NCBI GenBank assembly: GCA_937926185.1
Contig: CALEYM010000693.1
Coordinates: forward strand, 1 to 9,968
Reading direction: 5' to 3'
Length of the DNA: 9,968 nucleotides
Source: an uncultured Bacteroidota bacterium
Lineage (GTDB): Bacteria > Bacteroidota > Bacteroidia > Chitinophagales > Saprospiraceae
Below the pieces are notes generated by a model. That model was not told where the DNA came from. It did no database searches and saw only the letters and a list, made by a program, of their open reading frames with translations. The position numbers were made by a program, and so were the translations under genes. Positions 1-8,899 of the stretch are shown one piece after another; position 1 is the stretch's first letter; the number at the start of each line of letters is the position of its first letter.

Positions 1-12
1 CTCTACGGATAC

Positions 13-50
13 TTCGACATTCGACATTCCGTGTTCGACATTCGATATTC
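13..50. repeat. Heptamer tandem repeat TTCGACA at the 3' end of the protease gene
   Basis: Units starting at 13, 20, 27, 34 and 41 read TTCGACA, TTCGACA, TTCCGTG, TTCGACA and TTCGATA, with a partial unit from 48. The array ends a base or two before the stop codon (52-54) of the minus-strand protease gene, so it would form the start of that gene's 3' untranslated region. No terminator hairpin is visible in the 51 bases available. Function is unknown. Confidence 0.8.
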
Positions 51-51
51 C

Positions 52-2808
52 CTACTGTTTCACCACCCTTTGTACCAAAGGCAGATTATCTCCGGCTAAA
101 ATGCGTACCAAATAAATACCCGCCGGGTATGCGCCAAGATCGAACTGCCAGTTGTTATCCGCTGATTGCGCCTGTTGCAAAGTGAGCAATCGACCATGCT
201 GGTCGTACCATTCGAACATTACCGGAACGGCATCCATGCCGGAAAGGTGTGCCATGGTCACCCGTCCGTTGGTTGGGTTTGGTCTTATTTGCCAATTTTC
301 TGCATCCGGTTTGTCACTTTCCAGAGTTACAACAACCCCATCGTTGTCGGGCAGTGCAACAGGGATTTCCGTGTCCGTGACATTGGCAGGCGTAGTGATA
401 TTCAGTACAGACGTGTACGCGGAAAAATTATTTGTACCGCTGCACCGGGCTCTCACCCGAACATTGTAGGTTTTTCCGGGTTGCATGTTGGTGATCTGCA
501 CCACGGTAGTCGGCAGGTTTTGGAAGGTCATCCAGGTACTGGAGGTGGACAATTTGATCTGCAGATCGTAACCGGTTGCGCCATTTACGGTATTCCATTT
601 AATGGTCGCCGAGGTTGAGGTTACATTTACGAGCCCAAAACCCGATGGCGTGGCGCAGGCCGTGCCGCCGCCCGATGATGGCGTGGTAAAGGTGCTGCTG
701 ACAAATCCGGATGTTCCCGAACTACAAATCGTACGCACCCGGACATTATACGTGGTGTTGGCCGACAATCCGGTCAGGGAGTATGCTGTTCCGTAAACTG
801 CGATGGCCGAGCTCCAGTAATAAGAAGTGGCAGGTTTGTAATACAACTGGTAATAGCTGGCGCCGGAAGCCGCGCTCCAGGAAATATCGGCAGCCGAGGC
901 AGAATTGGCCGTTGCCGTCAGGTTGCCCGGCACGCCGCAGGTTGTACCGCCGCTGCCACCGCTTGTAGTAAACGACGTGGTTGCAAAATTGGACACAATA
1001 CCGGAACAGGTGGCCGATACCCGCACATTGTAGGTGGTCGCCGCGCTCAGGCTGTTCAGGGTGTAACTGGTTGTGGAAAGATTTACCGGGTTGCTCCAGG
1101 TAGTGGAACTGGAAGTTTTGTAAGACAATTGGTACGAACCCGCCCCTGTAACGGCGTTCCAACTCGCCACGGCCGAGGTAGAAGAAGTAGCCGTTGCGGT
1201 CAGATTACCCGGCGTGCCGCAGGAAGGATTGCTGCCACCCGAACCGGAAATAAATACCACACCGTAACTATAGGCCGAAGTCCCGCCACTGCAAACCGTT
1301 TGAACCTGCACTTCTATTTCGTCGTTGGCCGGTAGTCCGGTAAGATTATATGGATTACCCGCATTATTAATGGTTGTCCACGACAAAGCGCCCACCGCAC
1401 GCCATTGCAGGTTGTAGCCGGTGGCGCCGCTGACGGCGCTCCAGGAAACGCTGGCGCCGCTGCCACTGATATTGCTCACCGTCAGGCTTTTAGGCGCCAG
1501 GCACGAGCCCGGCGACGCGCATGAACCGGTCAGACAAGCCGCGTTACCTACTTCCGAACGGATTTTATTGCCAGGCAACATTCCAAAACCGTTGTTAAAA
1601 TTGATGCCGTAATTGGTCAGGTGGCAATAGCTCATAATCGTACCGCCATTCACCGGCGCGGGACCCGGAGCGCAACCGCCCTCCGGCGTGAAACAATTGT
1701 CGATAGCCCCGCCCGGCCAGGTGCACGATTGCGTGTGCGGCGAGCCGAGGTTGTGCCCCATTTCGTGGGTAAGCACTTCCACGGTCCAGGAATAGGTCGG
1801 TACGGTGTTGTAAGAAGTGGAAATATCGCTGAAAGCATACGCATAAGAGGGTACGCACAACACGTCTACGTAAGCGATACCGCCGAGGTTGTTTCCGCCG
1901 ATGCCTACCAGATGTGCAATATCGCCGTTGTAACTTTTGCGCAGCGACCTGAACTGCCCCAGCACCGTACTGCTGCTGCTGACGCTGTAATTGTCGGGCG
2001 AAACCCAAACGTATACCTGCGACAGGGTTACGCTGATCTGTTCGTTGGCGTAAAGCGTGGCCAGCTGGTTAAAGGCGCCGGCCAGGTAATCCACCGTCGC
2101 CTGCACGGAACCTTTGTTTTGAAACAGTTCGTAATCCGCTTCAAAATACACCCGTACGCAACCGTTGACGTCGGGTTTGCTTTCCGTTGGGCCGGAGGGC
2201 CGGTTCAGATCGTGCTCCAGGGCCTGACAGTCGAAGCCGGGTTTTTCCGCCACTTCCCGGTCGGAATATAAAATGTAACCGCTCGTATTGCCGGGAATTT
2301 CCAGTTTTCCCAACACCAGGTTGCCGTGAAAATCATCGGAGAGCAGGCCCATCACGCCGCTTTGGGAAAAACTAAAAGCCGCCAGCGATCTTTCGTCTCC
2401 CCGGATAACGCCGCGGTAATGCCGCCCGGGGGTGTAATCCGCGGGCCGGTCGCCGGAATTGTTGGTCACTACGCTAAAGTCATCTGTTTGCACCGGCGCT
2501 TCGAGCAGGTCGATCGTCAATATTTCATCATGGTAGGGAAGTTGAAGGGTAAGCGCGGCAGGCAGGTTTTGGGCATCTCCGCTCAAACGGGCGGGGTCAA
2601 GTGTGAGAAACTGGGCCCCGGGGGCAAACCTGCTCGCGGCGTCGGGGCCTTTTGCAACCGGAGTAAAAAAGCCGGTAGATTCAAAGCGCCCTCCCTGGTC
2701 GCGATATTGTTGCACCAAAGCGGCAACAGGCGTGGTTTGGGCAAAAATACTACTTACACTCACTGCCAGCATCAGCGCCGGCAGGAAACAATTCCGAAGG
2801 CAAAGCAT
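52..2808 (-). CDS. Secreted M12B-like zinc metalloprotease with four FN3 domains and T9SS sorting domain
   Basis: This 918-residue protein is predicted to be exported and to cleave proteins outside the cell or at its surface. Residues 1-23 look like a signal peptide ending at FAQ. Residues 24 to about 210 resemble a propeptide. The catalytic metzincin domain (about 215-430) has the full zinc motif HEMGHNLGSPH, with ligands H348, H352 and H358 and catalytic E349, plus a Met-turn at M392 (TIMSYCH); this matches the reprolysin/M12B type. Four fibronectin III modules follow at about 433-522, 530-617, 623-710 and 718-807, joined by Gly/Ser linkers. Each has one Cys at its start and one near its end. 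Residues 837-918 (IRPNPTNGRV to YPAGIYLVRI and VVKQ) are a type A C-terminal sorting domain for type IX secretion. The first Met is placed directly before the signal peptide. The gene is monocistronic and diverges from gcvP. The substrate cannot be inferred. Confidence 0.93.
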   Translation of the reverse strand: MLCLRNCFLPALMLAVSVSSIFAQTTPVAALVQQYRDQGGRFESTGFFTPVAKGPDAASRFAPGAQFLTLDPARLSGDAQNLPAALTLQLPYHDEILTIDLLEAPVQTDDFSVVTNNSGDRPADYTPGRHYRGVIRGDERSLAAFSFSQSGVMGLLSDDFHGNLVLGKLEIPGNTSGYILYSDREVAEKPGFDCQALEHDLNRPSGPTESKPDVNGCVRVYFEADYELFQNKGSVQATVDYLAGAFNQLATLYANEQISVTLSQVYVWVSPDNYSVSSSSTVLGQFRSLRKSYNGDIAHLVGIGGNNLGGIAYVDVLCVPSYAYAFSDISTSYNTVPTYSWTVEVLTHEMGHNLGSPHTQSCTWPGGAIDNCFTPEGGCAPGPAPVNGGTIMSYCHLTNYGINFNNGFGMLPGNKIRSEVGNAACLTGSCASPGSCLAPKSLTVSNISGSGASVSWSAVSGATGYNLQWRAVGALSWTTINNAGNPYNLTGLPANDEIEVQVQTVCSGGTSAYSYGVVFISGSGGSNPSCGTPGNLTATATSSTSAVASWNAVTGAGSYQLSYKTSSSTTWSNPVNLSTTSYTLNSLSAATTYNVRVSATCSGIVSNFATTSFTTSGGSGGTTCGVPGNLTATANSASAADISWSAASGASYYQLYYKPATSYYWSSAIAVYGTAYSLTGLSANTTYNVRVRTICSSGTSGFVSSTFTTPSSGGGTACATPSGFGLVNVTSTSATIKWNTVNGATGYDLQIKLSTSSTWMTFQNLPTTVVQITNMQPGKTYNVRVRARCSGTNNFSAYTSVLNITTPANVTDTEIPVALPDNDGVVVTLESDKPDAENWQIRPNPTNGRVTMAHLSGMDAVPVMFEWYDQHGRLLTLQQAQSADNNWQFDLGAYPAGIYLVRILAGDNLPLVQRVVKQ
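388..1512 (-). repeat. Four tandem fibronectin III modules encoded within the protease
   Basis: The four modules map to about 1243-1512, 958-1221, 679-942 and 388-657. They share the core SW(S/N)A-x-(S/T)GA-x-x-Y-x-L and the exit strand TYNVRV. Modules 2 and 3 are the most alike (PGNLTATA near each start, followed by YQLxYK), which suggests a recent internal duplication. The paired cysteines are C436/C506, C530/C601, C624/C695 and C718/C789, each about 70 residues apart. Confidence 0.85.
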
Positions 2809-2866
2809 AAAACCGATATTTAAGGATGAATAGAAATCGATCCGCGGATTAGGATTAAAAGTAAAA

Positions 2867-2908
2867 GGTTACTGGTTTGAAGGTTAGAGGGTTTCTGGTT
2901 GGAGGGTT
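2867..2908. repeat. GGTT array phased at 7-8 bp (AACC in the protease sense)
   Basis: GGTT starts at 2867, 2874, 2882, 2890, 2897 and 2905, giving spacings of 7, 8, 8, 7 and 8. The intervening bases are not conserved. The array lies about 60 bp upstream of the protease start. G-tracts of 2-3 lie on the plus strand, which is the template strand of that gene. Confidence 0.75.
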
Positions 2909-2946
2909 GCCCGTAAAACGGAGAAGCGGTCAGGCTATTTCCCGGC

Positions 2947-2961
2947 GTTAAATATTTTAAC
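2947..2961. promoter_or_regulatory. AT-rich inverted repeat, possible operator
   Basis: GTTAAA and TTTAAC flank a TAT spacer, giving a perfect 6-3-6 dyad in the shared upstream region of protease and gcvP. The form suits a dimeric regulator, but no regulator gene is nearby and such AT-rich dyads arise easily by chance. Confidence 0.25.
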
Positions 2962-3010
2962 ATTTTATCCCCTAAGCAAGGGTGTAAGCAATTAGGAACG
3001 ACCGAAAATT

Positions 3011-3037
3011 TTGTGCTGCCGGGTTAGCCGGCCACAA
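3011..3037. other. Bulged stem-loop in the divergent region
   Basis: TTGTG (3011-3015) pairs with CACAA (3033-3037), and GCCGG (3018-3022) pairs with CCGGC (3028-3032). There is a two-base CT bulge on the left arm and a GTTAG loop. The result is a 10-bp stem. It is too far upstream (over 150 bp) to mask the gcvP start directly, and a terminator is not expected between divergent genes. Confidence 0.4.
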
Positions 3038-3096
3038 CGAACAATGTATACCTTCGCGCTGTTTTTGAAACCCTGAAAACCATATCTGTTGTCCTT

Positions 3097-3146
3097 CCCA
3101 ACCAGTACCCGAAACCCGTCAACCCGAAACCCGAAACCCGCTAACC
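3097..3146. repeat. CCCGAAA heptamer array upstream of gcvP, with G-quadruplex motif on the minus strand
   Basis: CCC tracts lie at 3097-3099, 3108-3110, 3115-3117, 3123-3125, 3130-3132 and 3137-3139. The last five are separated by 4, 5, 4 and 4 bases, so the complementary strand carries five GGG tracts with loops of 4-5, a canonical G-quadruplex pattern. AACC recurs at 3113, 3121, 3128, 3135 and 3143. The array ends 43 bp before the gcvP start codon, and the G-rich strand is the gcvP template strand. Confidence 0.8.
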
Positions 3147-3188
3147 TGTTATACCACCACATTCTGTGACCAACATACTTTATCTTCA

Positions 3189-6056
<2,868 letters not shown>

Positions 6057-6130
6057 TTTTTCCGTTCGCCGATAAATTCCGGCATTTCGGCAGTTAAAAC
6101 TGGTCGAAAAGAGTGACCGGTGCAACGTTT

Positions 6131-6174
6131 CCGGCTTCCATGCGGTCTTTCGCATGTGAAGCCGGTAATTTTTT
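6131..6174 (+). terminator. Intrinsic terminator of gcvP
   Basis: CCGGCTTC plus CATGCG (6131-6144) pair with CGCATG plus GAAGCCGG (6151-6156 and 6158-6165). This gives a 14-bp stem with one bulged T and a GTCTTT loop, followed by TAA and six T (6169-6174). It lies 75 bp after the gcvP stop. Confidence 0.88.
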
Positions 6175-6339
6175 ACCCGCTTTGTTCTGCTATGAAAACA
6201 ACCTGTATCAACATTGCTCCGAGGGCAGGCGCTATTTTTGGTATTTCGCCAGGATATTTTGTGTTGCCGCGCTTTCCTTTATTCGCCACTCCCGCGTTTG
6301 GCGGCTTGCTCCAGGCAATTTCCTTTTCATTGGATACTG

Positions 6340-6374
6340 ATAAAAACAAAGGGTGCACCCGCGCGGGTGCACCC
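6340..6374 (-). terminator. Minus-strand terminator of hmgA built on a 24-bp palindrome
   Basis: GGGTGCACCC occurs at 6351-6360 and 6365-6374 around GCGC, and the whole 24 bp is a perfect palindrome. Read on the minus strand it is followed by TTTGTTTTTATC (6339-6350), which fits an intrinsic terminator for hmgA, whose stop is at 6459. On the plus strand no T-run follows. A protein-binding palindrome is a less likely alternative. Confidence 0.7.
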
Positions 6375-6417
6375 ATTGCATAAGAGAAACTTCACAGAAA
6401 GTTTGATTTGGTTACTC

Positions 6418-6445
6418 GCCCCGGCAAACGTGCCGGGGCATTTTT
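6418..6445 (+). terminator. Strong plus-strand intrinsic terminator without an assigned gene
   Basis: GCCCCGGCA (6418-6426) pairs perfectly with TGCCGGGGC (6431-6439) around the loop AACG, followed by ATTTTTATTATT. The T-run is on the plus side only, so it acts on plus-strand transcription. The only plus gene upstream, gcvP, already has a strong terminator about 250 bp earlier. Confidence 0.85.
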
Positions 6446-6458
6446 ATTATTAAGCAGA

Positions 6459-7643
6459 TTATGATGATACGCCGTTAGAGGTCACCTTTTCCGGCAGCCA
6501 GGTGTGGTAATATTCCGGGTCTTCAATCCCGGCCGCGTACTCGGTCATTAATAATGGCCGGAAAGTGTCCACCATGACCGCCAGTTCGCGGGTTTCTTTG
6601 GCGCCTATGCTTTTTTCCACGGTACCGGGATGCGGCCCGTGCGGAATACCGCCCGGATGCAGGGTGATCATGCCGCGTTCGACGTGTTTGCGGCTCATAA
6701 AATCGCCGTCCACGTAATACAGCACTTCATCGGAATCAATATTGGAGTGGTTATATGGCGCCGGGATAGCCAGCGGGTGGTAATCGTACAGGCGGGGCAC
6801 AAAGGAACAGATCACAAAATTGTGCCCGTCGAACGTCTGGTGGATCGGCGGCGGCAGGTGTACGCGCCCGGTGATCGGCTCGAAATTGTGGATAGAAAAC
6901 GCGTAGGGGTACACGTATCCGTCCCAGCCGATGAGGTCGAAGGGGTGGTTCAGATAGTGGTACGGATAGATGTTATCCTGTTTTTTGATATAAAACAGAA
7001 AGTCGCCGCGTTCGTCGTGCGTTTCCAGGTCGGTGGGTTTGCGGAAGTCGCGCTCGCAGAACGGCGAGTGTTCCATCAATTGACCAAAAGCATTGCGGTA
7101 GCGTTTGGGCGTCGTGATGGGGCCGTAACTCTCTACGATAAACAGCCGGTTGTCGGGCCCGTCAAATTCCATCTGGTAGGTGGTGCCGCGCGGAACCACC
7201 ACATAATCGCCATATCCGAACTGTATGGCGCCGTACATGGTACGCAGGCGTCCGCTGCCCTGATGGATAAAAATCACCTCGTCGGCGTCGGCATTTTTGA
7301 AAAAATAGCCGCTCATACTTTTGCGGGGCGCAGCCAGGATGATCTTGCAATCGTTGTTCACCAGCACCGGTTTGCGCGATTGCAGGTAATCGTCTTCCGG
7401 TTCGATTTTAAATCCTAATAAACTCCTGTGTTTCAGTTGTTTGTCATGCACCGTGCGCGGCGCCACGCTGTAGGGCTCGTTCACCTGAACGATCTGCGTG
7501 GGCGCATTGCAGTGATACAGCAGTGAATACAGGTCGTTGAATCCTTCCGTGCTGAACAATTCTTCGTGGTATAATTCGCCGTTGGGTTTGCGGAACTGCG
7601 TATGCCGTTTCGCGGGGATTTCTCCAAGACTATAGTAATGCAT
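6459..7643 (-). CDS. hmgA: Homogentisate 1,2-dioxygenase, short form
   Basis: This Fe(II) enzyme opens the ring of homogentisate to maleylacetoacetate, the oxygen-dependent step of tyrosine and phenylalanine breakdown. The protein has 394 residues, shorter than the roughly 440 of the human or Pseudomonas enzymes. The C-terminal cupin part carries PPPIHQTFDGHNFVICSF (265-282; H268 is the likely counterpart of the catalytic His), PYNHSNIDSDE (296-306) and HPGGIPHGPHP (329-339). These supply the metal-site candidates H299, D305 or E306, and H335. An N-terminal cupin strand set (about 100-175) contains HQGSGRLRTMYG and VVVPRGTTYQ. The ATG at 7641-7643 is preceded, about 38 nt from the expected transcript start, by a consensus promoter. 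Other tyrosine-pathway genes (hppD, fahA, maiA) are not in the window. Function is assigned by family; the spacing of the acidic ligand differs from the long form. Confidence 0.93.
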   Translation of the reverse strand: MHYYSLGEIPAKRHTQFRKPNGELYHEELFSTEGFNDLYSLLYHCNAPTQIVQVNEPYSVAPRTVHDKQLKHRSLLGFKIEPEDDYLQSRKPVLVNNDCKIILAAPRKSMSGYFFKNADADEVIFIHQGSGRLRTMYGAIQFGYGDYVVVPRGTTYQMEFDGPDNRLFIVESYGPITTPKRYRNAFGQLMEHSPFCERDFRKPTDLETHDERGDFLFYIKKQDNIYPYHYLNHPFDLIGWDGYVYPYAFSIHNFEPITGRVHLPPPIHQTFDGHNFVICSFVPRLYDYHPLAIPAPYNHSNIDSDEVLYYVDGDFMSRKHVERGMITLHPGGIPHGPHPGTVEKSIGAKETRELAVMVDTFRPLLMTEYAAGIEDPEYYHTWLPEKVTSNGVSS

Positions 7644-7687
7644 GACCCGGTATGAATAAGTGGTTAGGCTAAATACAAATGGAGTGT

Positions 7688-7717
7688 CAAAGGTAGAAAA
7701 TATCCAATGGACAACAA
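7688..7717 (-). promoter_or_regulatory. Bacteroidota-type promoter of hmgA
   Basis: On the minus strand TACCTTTG (7695 down to 7688) matches the -7 consensus TAnnTTTG exactly. A TTG (7717 down to 7715) lies 19 bp upstream, the expected -33 spacing. Transcription would start near 7681, leaving a leader of about 38 nt before the hmgA ATG. Confidence 0.72.
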
Positions 7718-7729
7718 GGAAATTCGTAA

Positions 7730-7767
7730 GGGGGTTTAGGAGGGCTTATGGGGTTTAGATGGGTTTA
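7730..7767. repeat. GGGTTTA repeats forming a canonical G-quadruplex motif between mnmH and hmgA
   Basis: GGGTTTA occurs at 7732, 7751 and 7761, with GGGCTTA at 7742, a period of 9-10 bp. G-tracts at 7730-7734, 7742-7744, 7750-7753 and 7761-7763 are separated by 7, 5 and 7 bases, within the standard G3 N1-7 rule. The last unit overlaps the mnmH stop codon (7765-7767), and the array ends 13 bp upstream of the hmgA -33 element. The G-rich strand is the template strand of both flanking genes. Confidence 0.8.
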
Positions 7768-8820
7768 GAAAGTAGCCCACAAATCCACGCGTTTCATGTC
7801 GGCCTGGGTGATACATGCCCTGGCAATTAACTGAATATCACTGTGTTCAAAACGCAGCATCCGGATGTCGGGGGAAATGTTGTGTTCCAGGCCGAAACGG
7901 TATGTTTTGTCGTAATAACGCAAGGCTACCGCGGCGGCAGTGGCGTAGTCGCCGGTACGGAGCGCCTCCAGGGCGGTTTTCAGGTGTTGACCGCCCAATT
8001 TTTTTTCAATTCTGCCAAAAGCATCCTCCAACTCGGCAACGGAATAGCCGGTGTAATCGTCCACCAGATTTTTTATGCGGCACTCGAAAGGTATTTCGAT
8101 ATTGAACAGCGGCGAAGCTTTGAAGTGCCGCCAGAATCCATCCGGGACAAAAACCCGGCCGATACTGCGGCTTTCGTTTTCCAGCCATATACGGCGACTG
8201 ACATCCAGGGGTAAAATGGCTTCGTAAAGATCATTTTCAAACTGTTCCACGGTGGGTTGCGGCAGTTCGCCGATGGCGCCGAAGGCAGAGCCCTTATGGT
8301 GGGCCAGTGCTTCCAGGTCGATGATCTGCTCGCCCAAACGATGCAGTTCGCGCAGGATTTTGGTCTTGCCCGTCCCGGTTTGTCCGCCGATGACGATCAT
8401 GGGGAAGGAAACTTGTTCGAATGCATCCAGGATGTGACGGCGGTAGTTTTTATAACCGCCCAGCAGCGTCACCACGTCGAATCCGGACTGCCGGAACAGC
8501 CAGGCCATGCTGCCGCTGCGTTGTCCGCCCCGCCAGCAATGCACGGCCAATCGCCGGTACGGGGCCAGTTTGCGGGCGTCCCGCACGAACTTTTCCATTT
8601 TCGGGCCTACGATCTTCAGGCCCAGAAGCATGGCTTCTTCTTTACCCTGTTGTTTGTACAGGGCGCCGACCTGCGCCCGCTCATCATCATTAAAAAGCGG
8701 AAAACTAATAGCGCCCGGAATATGGCCCTGCGCAAACTCGCCGGGGGAACGCACATCGAGTACCACCCGGTCGGAACGGGCACTGAGAAATGCGTCGGGA
8801 GGCAGGATCGATGCTGTCAT
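7765..8820 (-). CDS. mnmH: tRNA 2-selenouridine synthase (rhodanese plus P-loop)
   Basis: MnmH/SelU replaces sulfur by selenium in 2-thiouridine at the wobble position (U34) of tRNA-Lys, -Glu and -Gln, using selenophosphate and passing through an S-geranyl intermediate. The protein has 351 residues from the chosen start, close to the E. coli enzyme (364). An N-terminal rhodanese domain (about 10-130) carries LDVRSPGEFAQGHIPGA and the active-site segment HCWRGGQRSGS, with Cys95 in this numbering. A P-loop follows at IGGQTGTGKTKIL (Lys152), then a conserved C-terminal region. I chose the ATG at 8818-8820 because the family starts just before the rhodanese domain. An in-frame ATG at 8869-8871 would add 17 unrelated residues and run through the upstream terminator hairpin. 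selD is needed for selenation and is not in the window. Confidence 0.93.
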   Translation of the reverse strand: MTASILPPDAFLSARSDRVVLDVRSPGEFAQGHIPGAISFPLFNDDERAQVGALYKQQGKEEAMLLGLKIVGPKMEKFVRDARKLAPYRRLAVHCWRGGQRSGSMAWLFRQSGFDVVTLLGGYKNYRRHILDAFEQVSFPMIVIGGQTGTGKTKILRELHRLGEQIIDLEALAHHKGSAFGAIGELPQPTVEQFENDLYEAILPLDVSRRIWLENESRSIGRVFVPDGFWRHFKASPLFNIEIPFECRIKNLVDDYTGYSVAELEDAFGRIEKKLGGQHLKTALEALRTGDYATAAAVALRYYDKTYRFGLEHNISPDIRMLRFEHSDIQLIARACITQADMKRVDLWATF

Positions 8821-8827
8821 GGCGCCG

Positions 8828-8835
8828 CAAAAATA
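8828..8835 (-). promoter_or_regulatory. Possible -7 element of mnmH inside the upstream terminator's T-tract
   Basis: TATTTTTG on the minus strand matches TAnnTTTG exactly and sits 7 bp before the mnmH ATG, so a transcript would begin at or next to the start codon (leaderless). No TTG is present at the expected 19-bp spacing, and a T-rich terminator tail produces this match easily. Low confidence. Confidence 0.25.
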
Positions 8836-8866
8836 ACAAAGGGGCAAGACCCGCCGGTCCTGCCCC
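8829..8866 (-). terminator. Minus-strand terminator of the DUF2807 gene
   Basis: On the plus strand GGGGCA (8841-8846) pairs with TGCCCC (8861-8866), and ACC (8849-8851) pairs with GGT (8856-8858), with an AG/CC internal mismatch and a CGCC loop. In the minus-strand transcript the hairpin is followed by TTTGTTATTTTT. It lies about 75 nt past the DUF2807 stop and ends about 10 nt before the mnmH start codon. Confidence 0.65.
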
Positions 8867-8899
8867 CACAAAATTGGACTACAAACGCAATTTTTTATG

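Larger units (their letters stand above)
2809..3188. other. Divergent intergenic region between protease and gcvP
   Basis: These 380 bases separate two genes transcribed away from each other, so both promoters should lie here. I see mirrored AACC-phased arrays (2867-2908 and 3097-3146), an AT-rich dyad (2947-2961), a bulged hairpin (3011-3037), and near-consensus -7 elements only. These are TACTTTTA on the minus strand at 2856-2863 and TACCTTCG on the plus strand at 3049-3056, neither with a well-spaced TTG. I did not find a glycine riboswitch or any coding sequence. Confidence 0.7.
6233..6445 (+). ncRNA. Possible small RNA ending at the orphan plus-strand terminator
   Basis: A perfect -7 element, TATTTTTG (6233-6240), has a TTG at 6214-6216, 16 bp upstream; this is slightly shorter than the usual spacing of about 19. 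A transcript starting near 6247 would run about 200 nt to the terminator at 6418-6445. It could fold CGCCA/TGGCG around 6285-6304 and would include the palindrome at 6351-6374. Nothing matches an RNA family I recognise. The terminator could instead be a backup for gcvP. Confidence 0.22.
6057..6458. other. 402-bp gene-free region between convergent gcvP and hmgA
   Basis: This region holds a small hairpin (ACTGGTC 6099-6105 with GACCGGT 6115-6121), the gcvP terminator, a minus-strand terminator for hmgA, and a second plus-strand terminator at 6418-6445 with no obvious gene. A perfect TATTTTTG -7 element on the plus strand lies at 6233-6240. Short reading frames exist on both strands, but none resembles a known protein. 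A small RNA is possible. Confidence 0.6.

Noticed and set aside
2809..3188. Glycine riboswitch upstream of gcvP
   Set aside because: I looked for the conserved purine-rich aptamer core and tandem arrangement and did not see it. The region is dominated by short repeats.
6192..6383. Plus-strand 63-codon frame starting MKTTCINIAPRAG between two terminators
   Set aside because: It has no recognisable motif, runs through the hmgA terminator palindrome and lacks a convincing promoter before its ATG. The region is noted only as a possible RNA.
6630..7418. Plus-strand open frame (262 codons) antisense to hmgA, and comparable frames at 1621-2271 and 8257-8910
   Set aside because: They are shadow frames opposite well-identified genes, with no family resemblance and low-complexity Arg/Val/Gly composition.
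7730..7767. Telomere-like repeat (GGGTTTA resembles a eukaryotic telomere unit)
   Set aside because: The units are spaced 9-10 bp apart with varying bases, there are only four, and they sit between ordinary bacterial genes.
8821..8871. Upstream ATG extending mnmH by 17 residues
   Set aside because: The added residues lie in the terminator hairpin of the previous gene and do not fit the family's N-terminus.
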